Under the pieces are notes generated by a model, which was not told the DNA's origin, did no database searches, and saw only the letters and a program-made list of their open reading frames with translations. Below, in pieces: positions 21,099 to 25,489 of a DNA stretch of 25,489 nt. The position numbers and the translations under genes were made by a program. This DNA is from Dissophora ornata (lineage: Eukaryota; Mortierellomycota; Mortierellomycetes; Mortierellales; Mortierellaceae), in the NCBI GenBank assembly GCA_025201705.1, contig MU617005.1, positions 1,896 to 27,384 of the forward strand. Direction: 5' to 3'. Each line of letters opens with the position of its first letter. Positions within the stretch are counted from its first letter, which is position 1.

Positions 21099-21330
21099 CG
21101 ATACACAAAACTTATTTTTTTGCTGATGTTTAGCCGTTGGAGATAACCCATACGCGGATATCGCAGGCGCTAATGCCTATGGTTGGAAATCCGTGCTAGT
21201 CAAGACTGGGGTGTTCAGGGCGAAGGGCGATGAGAACCACCATCTGCATCCAGCCACAGCTGTCGTGGACCATGTTGAGGATGCTGTCCGCTGGATCATT
21301 GCCCAGGAGAACTTGAAGAAACTCCACTAG
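19440..21330 (+). CDS. HDHD5: HAD-superfamily phosphatase, HDHD5/CECR5 (yeast YKR070W) family
   Basis: Eight exons: 19440-19562, 19665-19714, 19903-20218, 20318-20426, 20533-20618, 20713-20787, 20890-21031 and 21134-21330. They total 1098 bases, 365 residues, with every junction in phase. The N-terminus (MIPRMPARSFRATALLLRG) is basic and amphipathic, a likely mitochondrial presequence. HAD motif I is FDIDGVLIKG (33-42, Asp34 and Asp36), motif II is FLTNGGG (Asn68), the conserved Lys lies in FGKPM (Lys267), and motif IV is GDNPYADIAGA (Asp304). All catalytic residues are present, so it should be an active phosphatase, but the physiological substrate of this family is unclear. Exon 2 is only 50 bp; without it the DIDGVLIK-GHHAIPQ join typical of the family is lost. 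Introns are 95-190 bp and contain homopolymer and TAT microsatellite runs. It converges on the ammonium transporter, with 212 bp between the stops. Confidence 0.9.
19839..19865. repeat. (TAT)n microsatellite in intron 2 of the HDHD5-like gene
   Basis: About nine TAT/ATT units lie in the intron 19715-19902, shortly before the CCACAG acceptor. Confidence 0.9.
21070..21098. repeat. T29 homopolymer in the last intron of the HDHD5-like gene
   Basis: A run of 29 T lies in the intron 21032-21133, about 35 bp before the TTTAG acceptor. Its length is prone to sequencing error and strain variation. Confidence 0.9.
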
Positions 21331-21542
21331 CACTAGATCTTTTATATATATTGTATATGTTTTTCCTTTGAAAGATAGAGTTTTCAATGACCATGCACTG
21401 TACTACGTTGCGCATAGAACACATGTAGAATAATAGAGGCATCATCGAACACGATTTTTTTTCTGTTTTGTTTTTACTAATAATGGCATATGTGGGTGTA
21501 TATTTTATAATAATGGTTTTTTTTTGCAGTAATCAAATTCCC
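21331..21542. terminator. Shared 3' region of two convergent genes
   Basis: The 212 bp between the two stop codons are A/T-rich. On the plus strand TTTTATATATATTGTATATG (from about 21340) looks like a fungal polyadenylation efficiency element for the HDHD5-like gene. T-runs near 21455 and 21520 could serve the opposite transcript. Confidence 0.4.
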
Positions 21543-23226
21543 TTATGCTGCGGATTGTTGCCTTCCAAGAGTGGATACGCTTCCGATCTTGACCTCGCCG
21601 CCTAGGCTCTCAATGCTCTGGACGCCGCTGTTGGCCTCTCCGACATCAACCTGAGGGGCGAAGATCTTATCGTCGATATGACCGTAGCAGGTCTCGCCCA
21701 ACTCTGCCAAATCCAGACCCGCGTGCTCGTGCTCAGAGTCGGCACGGAGGTTCAAGCCGGGGATCTTGTTCATGATGACCAGGATCAGGTAGGTGACAAC
21801 AAAGGACCAGGTCATACCGGCAGTCGAATCCGCGAGCTGGTAGCCAACCTGAATCCAGTTACCGTCCAACCAACCTCCTGGAATGACAGTGACACCGTCA
21901 AGACCGGCAATAGAGGCTTGAGCAAAGACACCAGTGAGGATGTTACCGACAATTCCGCCGACACCGTGGACGGCAAAGACATCAAAGGCATCGTCGTACT
22001 TGAGGTAGTGCTTTAGGCGGACGGCCATGTTGCAGGCAACAGCGCCCAAGAATCCAATGGCGACACTGGCTGGGGGTCCGACGAAACCGGAGGCGGGAGT
22101 GATGGCAACCAAACCAGCGACAGCACCGGAGCAGAATCCGAGGACGGACAACTTGCGGTCATGACGGTAGTCGAGCAAGACCCAGGTGAGGCCGGCGGTG
22201 GAGGCAGCGAGGTTGGTGACGACACAAGCCATGGCAGCACGCATGTTGGCAGAAAGAGCAGATCCACCGTTGAAACCGAACCAACCGAACCAAATGAAGC
22301 AAGTACCGATCACAACGTTGCTCATGGAGTGAGGGCGGAAATCCTTCTGGTCTCCCGAACGCTTGCCCAGAACCAGGGCATAGGCCAAAGCAGCAGCTCC
22401 AGAAGAGATATGGACGGGCGTGCCACCGGCGAAATCCAGACCTCCCATCACAAACGACCATCCGTTGGAAGACCAGGTCCAGCATGCAATGAAATCATAG
22501 ACGAAGGTGGTCCACAAGAAGATGAAAACAAGTGTAGGGACAATGCGACCACGCTCAGCAGCAGCACCGATGGCCAAGGCAGGGGTCAAGGCTGCGAACA
22601 TGCACTGGAAGATCATGAAGACCAAGTCGGGGATCTTGGGGTTGCCGACCGAGGGGTCAGAGAGGACACCGCGGAAGAATGCGTTTTCAAAGTTGCCGAT
22701 GAGCTTTCCTCCAGTTTTACTGAATGCTAGCGAGTATCCGAACAGGAACCACTATGTACCACATGCGGCAGTTGTAAAAAGAATGGATGGTGTTTAGTCA
22801 AGAGTAACACAATCGTCGATGGGCGCAAAATGGTGGCTGGGGCGCGGAATCGCAGAGGTTGATAGAGTATCGAAATGCGACGATCATTTCCGTATTTCCA
22901 TCACGTCGGTCATGTCGGGCAAGGCTTTGCATGCCAAAGTAGGCGAGTAGTTGTGGTGTTTGTGTGATTTTGTGTGAAATACAAAGTCCTGGGGGGCGAT
23001 TTGTCCTGCTTTCTTTTCCGTTTTTCTTTACCTGGACAGAGACGACTGCGATTGAGCAGCAGGAGAGCATGATCAGCGACAAGGCGTTCTTGGAGCGGGC
23101 CATGCCAGAGTAGAAGTAGCCGATACCGGGAATCATCAGCCAGACCAAGGCGGTTGAGGCCAGGGTCCATGCGATATCACCGGCATCGTACTGATTGCCA
23201 ATAATACCCTCTTCTGTGGAATTCAT
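21543..23226 (-). CDS. Ammonium transporter, Amt/Mep family
   Basis: Two exons, 23226-23032 and 22751-21543, separated by a 280-bp intron (GTAAAG to CATAG), give 1404 bases and 467 residues. The first exon carries the acidic, extracellular N-terminus and TM1 (ALVWLMIPGIGYFYSGMAR). The second starts WFLFGYSLAFS. Eleven membrane segments are expected. Key residues are present: the twin pore histidines in GGTPVHISSG (His179) and FAVHGVGG (His327), plus the conserved IWFGWFGFNGGS segment. The cytosolic tail keeps GLDLAELGE, the family's regulatory C-terminal motif, and extends about 45 residues further, ending QQSAA. It takes up ammonium at the plasma membrane; Mep2-type members also signal nitrogen status, which the sequence alone cannot decide. 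The 5' leader is strongly pyrimidine-rich on the coding strand. Confidence 0.95.
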
Positions 23227-25348
23227 GGCTTATATGAAGAGAAAGGAGAAGGCGAAGTCGTGAAGGATATTTTTTTTCGAAAGACACCACAATAGGTGAA
23301 GTTCAGAAAAAAAAAAGAAGTGAGGGTGGGGAGGAAAGAAGAGGAGGAGGAGGGAGGGCGCGGTGGAGGACTGAACAATGGAGGAGTCGGAGACTTTCGA
23401 TCGCGTTGTTGGAGAAAAAAGAAAAAGAGAAAAAAAAAAGAGGGAAGCGGAGGATGCGTAATTTATAATCCCCAAAGAGGCGCAAGTTGGGCAAAGGGAA
23501 TGGTGAATCCCGGAACCACACAAAATGCGTGCGAGGGTGATGATCAGTATTGTATGAAGTGAAAAAAAAAAATGCTCGATGCATCCTGTGCTGCTCTTCA
23601 TGCGTTGCTCTTCATTCATCATTCATTATCAAGGGCCAATCGAGGCAAACGCGAGAGCGTAAACAAAGGAAGAATAAGGATAGCCCAGATACGATCAGAG
23701 AAAAAAAAAAGATGAAGGACAAGGAAAGGAGATCCAGAATCGCTCTTTTGTTTTGTTTGTGTCCTGCTGCTAATTTGTTCCCTTGGCTCGACGCTCGTTG
23801 GGCTAATCCCGCGTGCTCTGCTATTAAGCTCATGGACGGCATACCATTATTAAGGTTACTGCAGTCTAGTGTGTAACCATCCTTGACGCTTTGGATGTTT
23901 GACAAGAGAGAGGGAGTGCGGGGCAGCGAGACATGCAAACAGGGAGACTGGAGATAGGGTAACAAACGGATGCAGAGTGATTATTATTTTTTATTAGAGC
24001 AGCGATGACAACAAAGCAACATTGACAATCAAAACAACAAAACATTGTATTCAGCTGCACATACCACATCTGACGAGAGACCGGTTTGAGCATTGATGGA
24101 AACTGATGACATGATATGGCCACACAACGCGCACGCAGGGGAACCGATCACAAAACACAACAGACGTGCAGGTGCGCTAGATGGAATGCACAGCGAAGGC
24201 AGCACTCTTGTGCTTTAACGGTCTCGTCGCCGTCTAGACTGATCCCTTACTGCTTGCATAGGGATGATCGATCGAGCACTGAGAAGATGGTGGTACTCGT
24301 CTGTTCGTCTGCATAGAACGATCGCTCCTTTTTCATTTGAACAGGATAAGATGCATACATCTGCACACAGGGAGGCTCGGAAGGGTCCGAGAGGACAGGG
24401 TTGGTGGTGTTTGTTGCATCTCGAGACATGGCTGCTACTGCTCTTCCTTTGCGCATTGCGTGTGTGTGTGGATGTGCGAGGAAGTGGAGTCTCGCTCCGG
24501 TATCTATGCATGTGCAGTAATCAGCCGCATGGGACAGGGCCTGACCCCTCGAAACATGTGTCTGGTAGAGCTGCCCACGGGCTGTGAGGCAGACGAGTAA
24601 ACAAACAAACGCGTGGTGTGCACCTTATCACGGCCAATGGGAGCACAAACACGCGTTTGTGGTGGGAAGCGATATGATTCGAGGGGTGTGATAGGGGAAT
24701 TCCGAATTAGGGTGTGGTGACATGTGGCGACTTGACACGAAAACTGAAAATTACAAGTGAGCACAGACACCGACTGATACGACTGTTGTTCTGCAGCTAT
24801 CGATAACTATAACTTTCTACGCACTCTGTTCCTTCACATCGACCCCCCCTGCAGAAATTCTCCGTCTGTCTGTGTGCATACTCTGCACCCCAGTACCTGC
24901 ACTGTACTTGCCTCATATCGCTTCCTTGACAAGTAACCGTGATACTAAACTAGTCCCGTCATCAGCCTGTTCAACCCACGTTTTAAGGTTTTTGGATTCA
25001 AAGTGTGTAACGATCCAGGTGACCCCGCATTTTGCCAATTCAGGCCTGACAGATAGTCCTCCATAAACATTTCTTCTCTTTGTCTTCCGAACCCGCCGAC
25101 GGTGTTGTCAAACAACACATCGCGATCCAGAAATGTTCTCAACACCCGGAATTCTTTTGTGGTGGCACATGCTACATGTCTTGCTTGTTTGTCAAAGCTA
25201 GCTTTTATCTCAAGAGCAACCAAGAAAAGATCGAACGCAAAGAAAGAAATGACGAGTCAATAGATATGACACATCTTTCTCCCTCGCATCATCTTGTAAG
25301 CTGCGACAAGAACGCGTGTTTCCATCACTCGTAGATGTCTCTCCCTGT

Positions 25349-25372
25349 CTGTCTCTCTCTCTCTCTCTCTCT
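25349..25372. repeat. (TC)n microsatellite
   Basis: An almost uninterrupted TC run of about 12 units with one GT near its start, typical of a fungal 5' leader or a simple repeat. Confidence 0.85.
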
Positions 25373-25444
25373 GTTGCTTCCTAACGTGGTGGTATGTCCG
25401 TATGGCTGAAACTCAGTGATCGAAAAAACGGCACATCCGACTGC

Positions 25445-25461
25445 TGAGTGAGTGAGTGAGT
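25445..25461. repeat. (GAGT)n microsatellite
   Basis: About four GAGT units are followed by a short GTATGTATGTGTGC tract near the end of the window. Confidence 0.8.
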
Positions 25462-25489
25462 ATGTATGTGTGCATGCGCCTCTTTTTTT

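Larger units (their letters stand above)
23227..25489. other. Long spacer upstream of the ammonium transporter
   Basis: The first 400 bp are the transporter's CT-rich leader and probable promoter (GA-rich on the plus strand). GATA-type cores occur at 23626-23631 (TGATAA on the minus strand), 24345-24350 (GATAAG) and 24624-24630 (TGATAAG on the minus strand). These would fit nitrogen control by a GATA factor, but such short motifs are expected by chance. The open frames in 23550-25334 have no recognisable content or convincing splice pattern. I found no tRNA or other RNA gene. Confidence 0.5.

Noticed and set aside
22161..22730. A 189-residue plus-strand frame opposite the ammonium transporter
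   Set aside because: Antisense shadow of a conserved membrane protein; low-complexity, with no start context or splice support.
24945..25223. A 92-residue minus-strand frame as a gene
   Set aside because: It starts at a non-ATG codon, has no recognisable motif and no splice signals that extend it. It could be an exon of a gene beyond the window, but nothing supports that here.

Overview
The window looks like nuclear DNA of an early-diverging filamentous fungus. Mortierellaceae (Mucoromycota sensu lato) is my best guess. The reasons are genes with several short GT-AG introns, CT-rich leaders before start codons, A/T homopolymer runs in spacers, the standard code, a fungal-type full-length ABCC transporter, and a decayed gene resembling families I associate with Mortierella-type genomes. 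The taxonomic call is inference; no rRNA or other marker is present.

Layout. Positions 1-8990 are an accessory, repeat-rich half. It starts with a degenerate tandem array of palindromic A/T-rich units (1-640). Next comes a decayed multi-exon gene (about 604-2864) that still shows splice sites and a recognisable protein frame broken by stops. Then there is a spacer with a 33-bp tandem duplication inside an inverted repeat and a TATA-like site (3240-3960). Two diverged copies of one short element with inverted-repeat ends and T-run flanks (about 4616-4890 and 7710-7970) bracket an intact single-exon GT23-type fucosyltransferase-like gene (5391-6752, minus). Positions 7971-8992 hold only a weak cysteine-rich open frame.

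Positions 8993-23226 are a gene-dense conserved half. On the minus strand lie a six-exon REX1-type RNA exonuclease (8993-12099) and a six-exon MRP/ABCC transporter (12420-18563). An eight-exon, probably mitochondrial HAD phosphatase of the HDHD5/CECR5 (yeast YKR070W) family lies on the plus strand (19440-21330), divergent from the transporter. A two-exon Amt/Mep ammonium transporter (21543-23226, minus) is convergent with it. I rebuilt the exons by hand from GT/AG sites. In all four genes the exon lengths sum to an exact multiple of three and keep phase. Positions 23227-25489 show no gene I can support.

The genes do not form a pathway: they cover RNA processing, membrane export, a HAD hydrolase, ammonium uptake and Golgi glycosylation. 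I found no CRISPR array, tRNA, rRNA, or prokaryote-like defence or secondary-metabolite cluster. The most interesting material is the 5' half: the palindromic array, the paired inverted-repeat elements around a divergent fucosyltransferase, and the decayed gene.
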